Of a DNA stretch of 15,569 bases, positions 6,656-14,745 are shown one piece after another. Position 1 is the stretch's first letter; each line of letters begins with the position of its first letter. Origin of the DNA: DASTCC01 sp035711465. Its GTDB lineage: Bacteria; Acidobacteriota; Vicinamibacteria; Vicinamibacterales; SCN-69-37. The stretch covers positions 1 to 15,569 of the forward strand of contig DASTCC010000049.1 in assembly GCA_035711465.1 (NCBI GenBank), in the 5' to 3' direction. A program made the position numbers and the translations under genes. Under the pieces are notes generated by a model. The model was not told where the DNA came from. It saw only the letters and a list, made by a program, of their open reading frames with translations, and made no database searches.

Positions 6656-9268
6656 ATGTCCTGGCTACGACAGCTCTGGTCCACGTTTCGATCGGGCCGC
6701 GTCAGGAGCGACATCGATCGCGAAGTCGCCTTCCACCTCGCGGAGCGGGCGGACGACCTGCGCGCGACGGGCCTCAGTGCGGCGGACGCCGAGCGCCAGG
6801 CGCGCCGCCAGTTCGGCAACGTCGCAGCGCAGTCCGAGCGCGTGCGCGACGTCCACGTGTCGCAGTGGCTCGAGACCATCGTCCGCAACGTTCGCTATGC
6901 GATCCGCGCGCTCGTTCGCGCGCCCGGCTTCACCGCCGCCGTGGTGCTCACGCTCGCGCTGGGCATCGGCGCCAACAGCGCGGTGTTCTCCGCGCTCGAT
7001 GCCGTCGTCCTCCGGCCGCTGCCGTTTCCCGAGGCCGACCGGCTGGTCCAGATCCGCCAGGTGCAGGAGCGATCGGCTGAAACCAACATCGCGCCGGCCC
7101 GCCTCGAGGACTGGCAGCGGCTCAACACGACGTTCGAGAACATCACCGGCTACTACGTCGAGGACGTCGCCGACACCTCGCGCGAGCTGCCGGAGATGAT
7201 CCGCCGCGCCTTCGTGTCCGCGCGTTTCGTCGACGTCTGGGGCGTGGCGCCCTCGCTCGGACGCGGCTTCAGCGCGGCCGACCATCAGCCCGGGGGAACC
7301 GGGGCGGCGGCGGTCATCGTCAGCGATCGCTACTGGCGCGATCGGCTCGGCGCCGCCGCCGACGCGATCGGCAGGTCGATCAGGGTCGGCAGCGGCTCGG
7401 CGATCATCATCGGCGTGATGCCGGCGACGTTCCGGTTTCCCGATCGTCGTGTCGATCTGTGGTCGCCGGTGGCGATCGGCGAGCAGCTGATGCGGTTCCG
7501 TGCGGCGACCTGGTACGTGGGCGTCGGCCGGTTGAAACGGGACGCGACGATCGAGCAGGCGCGCGAGAACCTGTCGGCGATCCAGGCCGAGCTCGGGCGG
7601 CAATATCCCGACACGGATCGGCAGATCGGCGTTGCGCTGCAGCCGCTGAAGGAGGCCGCCATCGGGAACGTGACCTCGTCGCTCTGGCTGCTCTTCGGCG
7701 CCGTCTCGGTGCTGCTGCTGATCACGTGCACGAACGTCACCGCGCTGCTGCTCTCGAGAGCCGCGCAGCGCAGGCAGGAGGTCGCGATCCGCCTGTCGCT
7801 CGGCGCGACGCGAGTGACCCTGGCTGGTCAGATGCTCACCGAAGCGACGGTCGTCGCGCTCGCTGGCGGCGGACTCGGCCTCGCCGCCGCCGCGCTGACC
7901 TCGGCGGCCTTCCGCGTCGTCGCCGGCGACATCCCGCGCATGGACGAGCTGGCCATCGATTGGCGCATCGTCCTCTACACGTTGGCGATCACGATGACCG
8001 TGGCGCTCGTCTGCGGCGTGCTCCCGGCGACGCGCGCGTCGCGTGACGGCCTCGCCGGCGCGACGGCGCACGGCGGCCGCACCCAGGTCAGCGGCCGTGG
8101 GTCGCTGCAGTGGCTGCTCGTCGGCACGCAGGTGGCGCTGTCGGTGACGCTGCTCGCCGGCGCCGGGCTGCTCGTCCGCAGTTTCCAGGAACTATCGCGA
8201 GTGGAACCCGGCTTCGACGCCAGCCGCATCCTGACGTTCCGGATCAGCGGCAGCTGGGCGGAGACATCGAACTATCGCCGCCTGACGCAGCGCGTCGACG
8301 ACACCAGGACGGCGCTTCGGGCCGTGCCCGGCGTCGAATCGGTGGCGACGACGCTGTTCCTGCCGGGCGTGCCGGTGCAATACGAGACGAAGTTCACGCT
8401 GGTCGAAGCGCGAACCGATCGCGCGGCCCTGATCGCATCGGAGAGCCGTGTCGTCTCGCCCGAGTACTTCGAGACGATGGGGATCGCGAGAGTGGCTGGC
8501 GAGCCCTGCACGCAGCAGCCATTTGGCAGCGCCCCCGATCTGCTCGTCAACCAGTCGTTTGCCTCGAAGTTTCTCGCATCGAGGACGACCCCGCTCGGTC
8601 TCCATCTCGCCGCCGAGAACGCCGCCACGGCGCCAGGCCGCATCGTCGGCGTCGTCGGCGACGCGCGCGAGCGGGGCCTCGATCGCGATCCCGGCCCGGT
8701 CGTCTACATGTGCTTCGGCACCCCGAATCCGATGCCGTATTTCCTCGTCCGTACCGCCGGCGATCCGGCCGCGCTCGCGCAGACCGTGCGAACGACGATC
8801 AAAGCGATCGATCCGCTGCGCGCGGTCTACGATCTCACGCCCCTCGACGAGCGTCTGGGCGGTGCGTTCCAGGAGAACCGTCTGCGCATGCTGTTGATCA
8901 CGCTCTTCGCGGCGACGGCGCTGGCGCTGGCGAGCGTCGGCCTCTACGGCACGCTCAGCTACGCGGTGAGCGTGCGCCGCCGCGAGATCGGCCTGCGGCT
9001 GGCGCTCGGCGCGGTGCGGGCGGACATCGTCCGCCAGTACCTGATCCAGGGCGTGCAAGTGGCTGCAATCGCATGCGCCTGCGGCGTCGCCGCCGCCGTC
9101 GGCGTGACCCGTCTCCTGGCCACCATGCTCTACGGCGTGTCGCCGACCGATCCGATCACGCTGGCCAGCGTCGTCGCGCTCGTCCTCGGCGTCGCCGCGT
9201 TGGCGGCGCTGGTTCCAGCGACGCGTGCGGCGTGGATCGAGCCGGTGAGGGCGTTGAGAAATGACTAG
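6656..9268 (+). CDS. ADOP family orphan ABC-type permease (MacB/FtsX-like, duplicated)
   Basis: The 870-residue protein has the ADOP layout: an N-terminal region (about 18-55) with DIDREVAFHLAERADDL and ARRQFGN, a first membrane helix containing FTAAVVLTLALGIGANSAVFS (92-112), a periplasmic MacB_PCD domain (about 115-310), and a first FtsX block (about 340-463). A further helix (about 483-508), a second periplasmic domain (about 510-735) and a second FtsX block (about 740-865) with RRREIGLRLALGA follow. It ends in the usual WIEPVRALRND-type tail. ATG 6656 is supported by AGGAG at 6646-6650. No ATPase gene lies nearby, as expected for these orphan permeases. MacB-type relatives move proteins, lipopeptides or drugs by a mechanical mechanism; substrate and partner ATPase are unknown. 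Confidence 0.95.
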   Translation: MSWLRQLWSTFRSGRVRSDIDREVAFHLAERADDLRATGLSAADAERQARRQFGNVAAQSERVRDVHVSQWLETIVRNVRYAIRALVRAPGFTAAVVLTLALGIGANSAVFSALDAVVLRPLPFPEADRLVQIRQVQERSAETNIAPARLEDWQRLNTTFENITGYYVEDVADTSRELPEMIRRAFVSARFVDVWGVAPSLGRGFSAADHQPGGTGAAAVIVSDRYWRDRLGAAADAIGRSIRVGSGSAIIIGVMPATFRFPDRRVDLWSPVAIGEQLMRFRAATWYVGVGRLKRDATIEQARENLSAIQAELGRQYPDTDRQIGVALQPLKEAAIGNVTSSLWLLFGAVSVLLLITCTNVTALLLSRAAQRRQEVAIRLSLGATRVTLAGQMLTEATVVALAGGGLGLAAAALTSAAFRVVAGDIPRMDELAIDWRIVLYTLAITMTVALVCGVLPATRASRDGLAGATAHGGRTQVSGRGSLQWLLVGTQVALSVTLLAGAGLLVRSFQELSRVEPGFDASRILTFRISGSWAETSNYRRLTQRVDDTRTALRAVPGVESVATTLFLPGVPVQYETKFTLVEARTDRAALIASESRVVSPEYFETMGIARVAGEPCTQQPFGSAPDLLVNQSFASKFLASRTTPLGLHLAAENAATAPGRIVGVVGDARERGLDRDPGPVVYMCFGTPNPMPYFLVRTAGDPAALAQTVRTTIKAIDPLRAVYDLTPLDERLGGAFQENRLRMLLITLFAATALALASVGLYGTLSYAVSVRRREIGLRLALGAVRADIVRQYLIQGVQVAAIACACGVAAAVGVTRLLATMLYGVSPTDPITLASVVALVLGVAALAALVPATRAAWIEPVRALRND

Positions 9269-9296
9269 TCGGTGCGATCAGGTGCGGCCGGGTGTC

Positions 9297-10829
9297 TTAC
9301 TTGATTTCTCCGCGCGCCTTCGCCCTTGCCTGTTCCTTCTCGAGCACCAGTCGGTAGGCGACGTAGTACTTGTAGATGTTGCTGACGTAGGTCACGGTCT
9401 CACGGCCGATGCGTTCGGAGACGATGCGCTCGACGTTGCCGAACCACTTGTTCGGGTCGAGCCCGCGCTTCTCGGTCTCGCGGCGCAGCTGACGGATGCG
9501 TCCCGGACCGGCGTTGTAGGACGCGAGCGTCATCAGGCCCTTGTTGAGCGGGTCCATCGGATCGTCTTTGTAGTACTGGTCCATCATGAACCGCATGTAC
9601 TTCACGCCGCCGTGGATGTTGGGCTCGACCTGCGAGATGTCGCCGACGTTCAGCTCCTTGCCGGTGGCCGGCATGATCTGCATCACGCCGACCGCGCCGA
9701 CGTGGCTCTTCACGTTCTGATCGAGCCGCGACTCCTGGTAGCCCTGCGCGGCCATCAGCAGATAGTCGACGTCGTACTTCGCGCCATAGGTCTCGAACAG
9801 CTTGACCAGCCCGCGCAGCTTCTTCCGTTCCGCCTCGGCGGCGGCGCCCTTGACGTAGTTGACGTTCTGCAGGTACTTGCGCTCGATGGTGTTGCCAAAC
9901 GCCGTCCGCGGTCCGTACTCCTTGATCCAGGTGTTGATCGCCGCCAGCAGTTTCGGGCTGTTCTTGCGCACGCCGACGGCGATGTCGCCGCCCTGGCGCA
10001 GCGCCACCTCGGGATGCGGCTTGATATCCGCGAACACCTGGTGCCAGAACTCGACCATGAAGTCGTCGACGACGGTCGCCTCGACCAGCCCGACGTTCAC
10101 CATCTCGAGCAGGTCGTCGTCTTCCAGCGCTTCCGGCGCCTCCTTGATCTCGACCGGCGGCTTGCCGGCCTTCTTCAGCCTCTCGTTCAGCGCCACCAGA
10201 CTCTCGTAGTAGCTGCTGCTGCGACGCACGAAGACTTCGCGGCCCGACAGATCGTCGGTTGATGCCGGCGCCGCCACGCCAGGCGCGGTGACGAGAATTT
10301 CGGAGACGTTCGAGCGCGTCGGATTGCTGAAGTCGGCGACCTTGCGCCGTTCGGGCGTAATCGTCAGCGCCGCGGCGACGAGGTCGACCTTGCCCTGCTC
10401 GAGCGCGCGGAACAGCTGATCGCGCGAGAGCGGGACGACGGCGACGTGCACTTTCAGGAGCCCGGTCTTCAAGCGCTTGTTCAGCTGCTCTTCGAACAGC
10501 GTCAGCGCCTCGTAGCTCATGCCACGCGGCTGGCCCTTGTCGATGTAGTACTGAGTGCGGTTGTAGACGACGCCGGCGCGGATCAGCCGGCGCTTGACCA
10601 TCGCATCCAGGTCGCCCTTGAACTCCTCATCGATCAGCGCGCGCGTCTCGGCCGGCAAGGCGTCGTAGGGCGTGGCCGTCGGCGGAATGGGGGCGTCATC
10701 GGCCCTGCCGGCGGCGGGCGGCGCGCCGGCCTTGCCAGCATCGGCAGGCGCCGGCTCGGACGAGGGCGAACACGCGACGAGCACGGACAGGAACACGCAG
10801 ACGAGCAACGGCCGCACCGACCGGGACAT
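9297..10829 (-). CDS. MltF-like lipoprotein: solute-binding family 3 domain plus lytic transglycosylase domain
   Basis: The 510-residue product starts at ATG 10829, supported by GAGGTG just upstream and by a lipoprotein signal: basic start, hydrophobic core (8-19) and lipobox L17-V-A-C20. A Pro/Ala-rich linker (21-60) follows. Residues about 80-325 form an SBP_bac_3-type domain, including FKGDLDAMVKRRLIRAGVVY (70-89) and ALTITPERRKVADFSNP (154-170). Residues about 345-495 form an SLT domain with likely catalytic Glu366 in QESRLD, GVMQIMPATG (381-390) and SYNAGPGRI (437-445). E. coli MltF has the same two-domain plan; it cleaves peptidoglycan glycan strands, and its N-terminal domain modulates activity upon ligand binding. 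The protein should be lipid-anchored and periplasm-facing. The gene lies 61 bases after the small membrane protein gene on the same strand and could be co-transcribed. It converges on the ADOP gene with a 28-base gap showing no clear terminator. Confidence 0.9.
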   Translation of the reverse strand: MSRSVRPLLVCVFLSVLVACSPSSEPAPADAGKAGAPPAAGRADDAPIPPTATPYDALPAETRALIDEEFKGDLDAMVKRRLIRAGVVYNRTQYYIDKGQPRGMSYEALTLFEEQLNKRLKTGLLKVHVAVVPLSRDQLFRALEQGKVDLVAAALTITPERRKVADFSNPTRSNVSEILVTAPGVAAPASTDDLSGREVFVRRSSSYYESLVALNERLKKAGKPPVEIKEAPEALEDDDLLEMVNVGLVEATVVDDFMVEFWHQVFADIKPHPEVALRQGGDIAVGVRKNSPKLLAAINTWIKEYGPRTAFGNTIERKYLQNVNYVKGAAAEAERKKLRGLVKLFETYGAKYDVDYLLMAAQGYQESRLDQNVKSHVGAVGVMQIMPATGKELNVGDISQVEPNIHGGVKYMRFMMDQYYKDDPMDPLNKGLMTLASYNAGPGRIRQLRRETEKRGLDPNKWFGNVERIVSERIGRETVTYVSNIYKYYVAYRLVLEKEQARAKARGEIK

Positions 10830-10890
10830 CGGCACCTCAGCTGGGATCAAGCGCACGACCGGAGCATACACCAGTAGCCACGGGCGCATT

Positions 10891-11133
10891 TCAGCGCCGG
10901 TTCGACCGCTCGATGTAGCGCAGGTAACGGAGCAGGCCGACGTTCAGCGCGAGACACCCGAGACTGGCGGCCGCGGCCGGCCAGACGACTGCGTCGTCGC
11001 CGCCGAGATACGCGTTCATCGTCGCGGTCAGCAGCCAGAGCTGCAGCACGACGATGATTAGCACGAAGGCGAGCATCCCGTAGACGATGGTGGTGCGTTG
11101 TTCCCGGGTAAATGGCCGCTTGAGCCCGGTCAT
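10891..11133 (-). CDS. Small two-helix membrane protein in the oxidoreductase operon
   Basis: The 80-residue protein has a basic N-terminus (MTGLKRPFTREQRTT), a helix at about 17-38 (VYGMLAFVLIIVVLQLWLLT), a loop with acidic residues (GGDD, 45-48), a second helix at about 50-70, and a basic tail (RYLRYIERSNRR). Both ends should be cytoplasmic by the positive-inside rule. Its ATG overlaps the Rieske stop (ATGA, 11130-11133), so it belongs to the operon. I see no Cys or His suited to a cofactor. It is probably an assembly or anchoring subunit of the Mo/FeS/Rieske complex. I do not assign a family. Confidence 0.75.
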   Translation of the reverse strand: MTGLKRPFTREQRTTIVYGMLAFVLIIVVLQLWLLTATMNAYLGGDDAVVWPAAAASLGCLALNVGLLRYLRYIERSNRR

Positions 11134-11777
11134 ACGGTTCTCTCTTCGACGCCGGTCGCGAAGATCTCGCCGCCGCGGACGTCGAGCACGACGCGCGGCA
11201 GCGGCCGCCGTGGCGGTCCGGCGATCGCCGCGCCGCTGCGCAGGTCAAAGCGCCCCTCGTGACACGGGCAATAGAACACGCCCTGGTCGGGTCGCGGGAT
11301 CACCGCGCAAGAGAGGTGCGTGCACTTCTGGCTGAACGCCACGAACTCGGCCGCGCTCAGCCGAACCAGCAGACACGCGTCCTCTTCGCCGGGATAGTTG
11401 AACATCAGCGACTGCCCGACGCCGATGTCGTCGACCGCGGCGATGCGGCGGCCGGGCAGCGGATCGCGGCGATGCCGCCACCAGCTCTGCAGCGCAATCC
11501 ACAGCTGGCCGACGGCGAAGGCGCCGCTCGTGAGCACCATGAACTTCATGAAGTCGCGGCGCTCGACGTATTGATCCTGCGGCCAGTCGATCGGAAAGTC
11601 CTGCCGCCACAGCGGCTGCGCTTCCGGCGCCGTGAAGTCGGGTGGAATCGTGATCTGATCCCGCTCGGGCGGTGGCGCGTAGACGCTCGCCGGCGCGGTG
11701 CCGGCGAGTCCCTCACGGCCGGGGGTATCGACCCGGACGTCGATCTTGGCGCGCGGGTCGTTCGACGACGTCGCCAT
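11130..11777 (-). CDS. Rieske [2Fe-2S] protein with Tat-type membrane anchor
   Basis: Numbered from ATG 11777 (215 residues). A hydrophilic N-terminal extension of about 70 residues is followed by a twin-arginine motif (ERRDFMKF; R73, R74), a hydrophobic helix (79-97) and a Rieske domain. Cluster ligands are C152-T-H154 and C170-P-C-H173; C157 and C172 are the extra cysteines that form the disulfide in high-potential Rieske proteins. The Tat motif suggests export of the folded domain with the helix kept as anchor, placing the cluster outside the cytoplasmic membrane. A GTG at 11780 is possible, but GAGGTG lies only two bases from it and five bases from the ATG, and the ATG shares one base with the upstream TGA. 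In this operon the protein probably passes electrons between the membrane quinone/cytochrome b part and an external carrier. Confidence 0.9.
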   Translation of the reverse strand: MATSSNDPRAKIDVRVDTPGREGLAGTAPASVYAPPPERDQITIPPDFTAPEAQPLWRQDFPIDWPQDQYVERRDFMKFMVLTSGAFAVGQLWIALQSWWRHRRDPLPGRRIAAVDDIGVGQSLMFNYPGEEDACLLVRLSAAEFVAFSQKCTHLSCAVIPRPDQGVFYCPCHEGRFDLRSGAAIAGPPRRPLPRVVLDVRGGEIFATGVEERTV

Positions 11778-12466
11778 CACGACACCTCGACTTCCGCGAA
11801 CGGGTCAGCGTCGATCGGCGTGGCGCTCGCCTCCGCCGCGGGTGCGATCACCTTCAGCGTCACGGCGCGGCTGCGCGGACGCTCGTCCATCGCCGCGGTG
11901 ACGTCGACGTGCGGCGCCGTGGAGGCCAGCCGCTTCGGCACCATCGTGTAGACGCGCGTGGTGATCGTCTGTCCGCCGAACTGGAAGGTGTTGACCGGCG
12001 TCGACTGCGGGCGTAGCTGCTCGATCTGCTCGCGCGTGCCGAAGAAGAGCGCCTGGCTCGGGCAGACGGTCGCGCACATCGGCTTCTTGCCGACGCTCGA
12101 CCGGTCGTAGCACATGTCGCACTTCATCATGATCTGGCGATCCTCGTAGAGCTCGGGAACGCCGAACGGACAGGCGACGACGCAGTTGCCGCAGGCGATG
12201 CAGCGCGGCTTGCGCGCCGACTGCACCACGCCGTCGCCGGTGCGCTTGATCGCGTCGGCCGGACACACCTCGGCGCACGTCGGCTGCTCGCAGTGCATGC
12301 AGACGACCGGCACGGTCTGGATGCTCTCCGGCCGGTTGACGTACTCCAGGTGAATCATCGATTCGCCGCGATGGGTGTCGCATTCGGTGCACGCCTGGAC
12401 GCAGGCCTGACAGCCGATGCAGCGGTTGGGATCGATGAAGAAGTGGAGATAGTCCGGCTTGGCCAA
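11777..12466 (-). CDS. Four-cluster [4Fe-4S] ferredoxin-like electron-transfer subunit
   Basis: The 229-residue protein resembles the FdhB/DmsB/NrfC class of iron-sulfur subunits that carry electrons to or from a Mo catalytic subunit. It has four cysteine groups: C16-x2-C-x2-C-x3-C26; C56-x2-C59 with C64 and C68-P; C89-x2-C-x2-C-x3-C99-P; and C116-x2-C119 with C131 and C135-P. A tail of about 90 residues follows, including an ALFFGTREQIEQL segment and an FQFGGQTITTRV segment. No signal peptide is present, so it should be cytoplasmic beside the Mo subunit. The start is a TTG at 12466: AGGAGG (12471-12476) sits just before it and overlaps the TAG stop of the upstream gene. Longer readings in this frame lack family similarity at the N-terminus. 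It overlaps the Rieske start (TGATG). Confidence 0.9.
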   Translation of the reverse strand: MAKPDYLHFFIDPNRCIGCQACVQACTECDTHRGESMIHLEYVNRPESIQTVPVVCMHCEQPTCAEVCPADAIKRTGDGVVQSARKPRCIACGNCVVACPFGVPELYEDRQIMMKCDMCYDRSSVGKKPMCATVCPSQALFFGTREQIEQLRPQSTPVNTFQFGGQTITTRVYTMVPKRLASTAPHVDVTAAMDERPRSRAVTLKVIAPAAEASATPIDADPFAEVEVS

Positions 12467-12474
12467 CGGACCTC

Positions 12475-14745
12475 CTACTGTTGTGGCTCGCGCATGGCGG
12501 CGTATGGCGGCGCGGCCGACTTGCGGACACGACAGCCGCACACCTTGTATTGCGGAATCTTGCTGATCGGATCCTGCGCGGCCACCGTGACCTGGTTCAC
12601 GCTCTTCGGTCCGGCCCAGTGGTACGGCACGAAGACGGTGTCGGGCCGGATCGTCGTCACGACCTGCGCGCGCAGCGTGACCGCGCCGCGCCGGGTCTCG
12701 ACCGTGGCCCAGTCGCCGTCGGCGATCGCCAGCTTCGCCGCCAGGCGCGGATGCATCTCGATGCGCGGCTCCGGGTACTGACGCACCAGCGGGCCAATGC
12801 GTCGCGTTTGCGTGCCCGACAGGAACTGGCTGACGACGCGGCCGGTCGTGAGCAGCACCGGGTACTCGTCGCTCGCATCATCGACCGGCGGACGGAAGTC
12901 GGCGACGTTGAACCGGGCGCGGCCGTCGGGAAAGTAGAAGGGCCCCGCGCCTTTGGCGATCGGGTTGTAGCTCCCGGCCTCGAACAGCCGCGGCGTGCCG
13001 GAATGATCCGGCGTCGGTTCGCCCGTGCGCGGATCTTCGGCATAGCACGGCCAGAACACGCCGAGCTGCGCGTCGATCTTCTCGTAGGTGACCCCGGAGT
13101 AGTCGGCGACGCCGCCCTTGCTGGCGACGCGCAGCTCCTCGAAGATCCCGCGCGGCGAGGTGAACGTGAACCCCTGCGGCCGTCCGAGGGCGCGCGCGAG
13201 ATCCTGAATGATCCGCCAGTCCTCGTGCGCCTCGCCCGGACACGCGACCGCCTTGTTGATCTTGATGATGCGGCCTTCGACCTGCGTCACCGTGCCTTCG
13301 TCTTCTTCGTGCAGGCTGCCGGGCAGCACGACGTCGGCGTGCCAGGCGGTGTCGTTGAGGAAGAAGTCGATGGCGGTGTAGAACTCGAGCTTGTCGAGAC
13401 AGCGCGAGACGAACTGGTTGTCGGGCAGCGACACCATCGGGTTGAAGCAGATCGAGATCAGCCCCTTGATCTCGCCGGCGTCGATCTTCCGGAACATCTC
13501 GTAGGCGTCGACTCCGGGCCCCGGCAGCTCCTGCTCCTCGATGCCCCAGACGCCAGCCACGTAGCGCCGATGATCCGGATTGCTGATGTCACGCCAGCCG
13601 GGCAGCTGATCGCATTTCTGCCCGTGCTCCCGTCCGCCCTGTCCGTTGGCCTGGCCGACGATCGTGCCGTAACCGCACTTCGGCTTGCCGATCCGGCCCG
13701 AGGCGAGCACGAGGTTGATGGCGCCGAGCGCGTTCTGCACGCCGTTCGAGTGATGCTCGATGCCGCGCGCATGGAAGAGAAAGCTGGTGCGCGCCGTGCC
13801 CCACCATTCGGCGGCCTGCTCGATCGCCCGCTTCGGCACGCCGGCCTCGGCGGCCGTACGGTCCAGCGTCCATTGCTGGCAGTAGTCGACGACGGCGTCG
13901 AAGCCGACGGTGTGCGCGTCGATGAACGCGCGATCGATCCAGCCGCGCTCGACCATGAGCCGCAGCACGCCGGCGAAGAGCGCGGCGTCGCGGCCGGGCC
14001 GCACCGGCAGGTAGAGATCGCAGGTCCGCGCCGCCGGCGTGATCCGCGGATCCTGCATGATGATCCGCGCCCCCTGCTCGCGCGCCTGCCAGAGATAATT
14101 GGTGGTGATCGGCGAGCACTCGGCGACGTTCGATCCAGCGACCCAGATGACGTCGGTGCCGATCATGTCCGACCACGGGCTGGTGGTGCGATCGATGCCG
14201 AACGCCTTCTTGTTGGCCGCCCCGGCGCTCACCATGCAGAGCCGGCCGTTGTAGTCGATGTAGGGCGTCTTCAGGCACACCCGCGCGAACTTGCCGAGCA
14301 GATACGTCTTCTCGGTCGTCAGGCTGGCGCCGCCGAGCACGCCGATCGACGACGCCCCGTGCGCGGATTGCAGGCGCCCGATCGCCTCGGCCACTTTCGC
14401 AATCGCCGCGTCGTACGGCAGGGGGCGAAATCCCCCCGGCGCGGACCGATCGCGCTCGAGCGCGGAGGTCAGCCGATCCGGATGCGATCCCTGCAGGTAG
14501 CGCTTGACCCCTTTCGGGCACAGCATGCCGCGATTGAACGGAAACTCCTCCCAGGGCTCGAACCCGATCACCTCATTGCCGCGGACCTTCAGCTGGATGC
14601 CGCACTGCTGGCCGCAGAAGCAGCAGTGCGTCCTGACCAGGCGATCGGGCTCGACGCTCGTCGACAGGCGCGCGCCCGTCATCGACGAGACATGCGGCCC
14701 GTAGCGCTCGATGATGCTCAGCGGATCGACGGGAACTTCAGCCAC
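12475..14745 (-). CDS. Molybdopterin oxidoreductase catalytic subunit (NasA/NapA/FdhF-like)
   Basis: The 756-residue enzyme binds molybdenum (or tungsten) bis-pterin guanine dinucleotide. Near the N-terminus a [4Fe-4S] site has C41-x2-C44-x3-C48 and C76-P-K, the Lys being the usual bridge between cluster and pterin in NapA/FdhF types. The likely metal ligand is C170 in YNGRLCMVSAG (165-175), a Cys in place of Ser, Asp or Sec. Further family marks are the GQANGQGGREHG segment (about 361-372), PGSLHEEDEGT (about 475-485) and a C-terminal dinucleotide-binding domain from about 626. There is no Tat signal, so it is cytoplasmic. No C-terminal [2Fe-2S] domain of the kind found in some NasA proteins is seen. 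GTG 14745 is chosen because GGAGGA lies eight bases upstream and the protein start fits; it overlaps the cytochrome gene by eight bases. Nitrate and formate are both plausible substrates; the sequence alone does not decide. Confidence 0.88.
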   Translation of the reverse strand: MAEVPVDPLSIIERYGPHVSSMTGARLSTSVEPDRLVRTHCCFCGQQCGIQLKVRGNEVIGFEPWEEFPFNRGMLCPKGVKRYLQGSHPDRLTSALERDRSAPGGFRPLPYDAAIAKVAEAIGRLQSAHGASSIGVLGGASLTTEKTYLLGKFARVCLKTPYIDYNGRLCMVSAGAANKKAFGIDRTTSPWSDMIGTDVIWVAGSNVAECSPITTNYLWQAREQGARIIMQDPRITPAARTCDLYLPVRPGRDAALFAGVLRLMVERGWIDRAFIDAHTVGFDAVVDYCQQWTLDRTAAEAGVPKRAIEQAAEWWGTARTSFLFHARGIEHHSNGVQNALGAINLVLASGRIGKPKCGYGTIVGQANGQGGREHGQKCDQLPGWRDISNPDHRRYVAGVWGIEEQELPGPGVDAYEMFRKIDAGEIKGLISICFNPMVSLPDNQFVSRCLDKLEFYTAIDFFLNDTAWHADVVLPGSLHEEDEGTVTQVEGRIIKINKAVACPGEAHEDWRIIQDLARALGRPQGFTFTSPRGIFEELRVASKGGVADYSGVTYEKIDAQLGVFWPCYAEDPRTGEPTPDHSGTPRLFEAGSYNPIAKGAGPFYFPDGRARFNVADFRPPVDDASDEYPVLLTTGRVVSQFLSGTQTRRIGPLVRQYPEPRIEMHPRLAAKLAIADGDWATVETRRGAVTLRAQVVTTIRPDTVFVPYHWAGPKSVNQVTVAAQDPISKIPQYKVCGCRVRKSAAPPYAAMREPQQ

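Noticed and set aside
9269..9296. Bidirectional terminator between the converging ADOP and MltF-like genes
   Set aside because: The 28-base gap shows no stem-loop with T-run on either strand.
10830..10889. Upstream start for the MltF-like gene at 10889
   Set aside because: It would bury the lipoprotein signal 20 residues inside; ATG 10829 has GAGGTG upstream and gives a proper lipobox.
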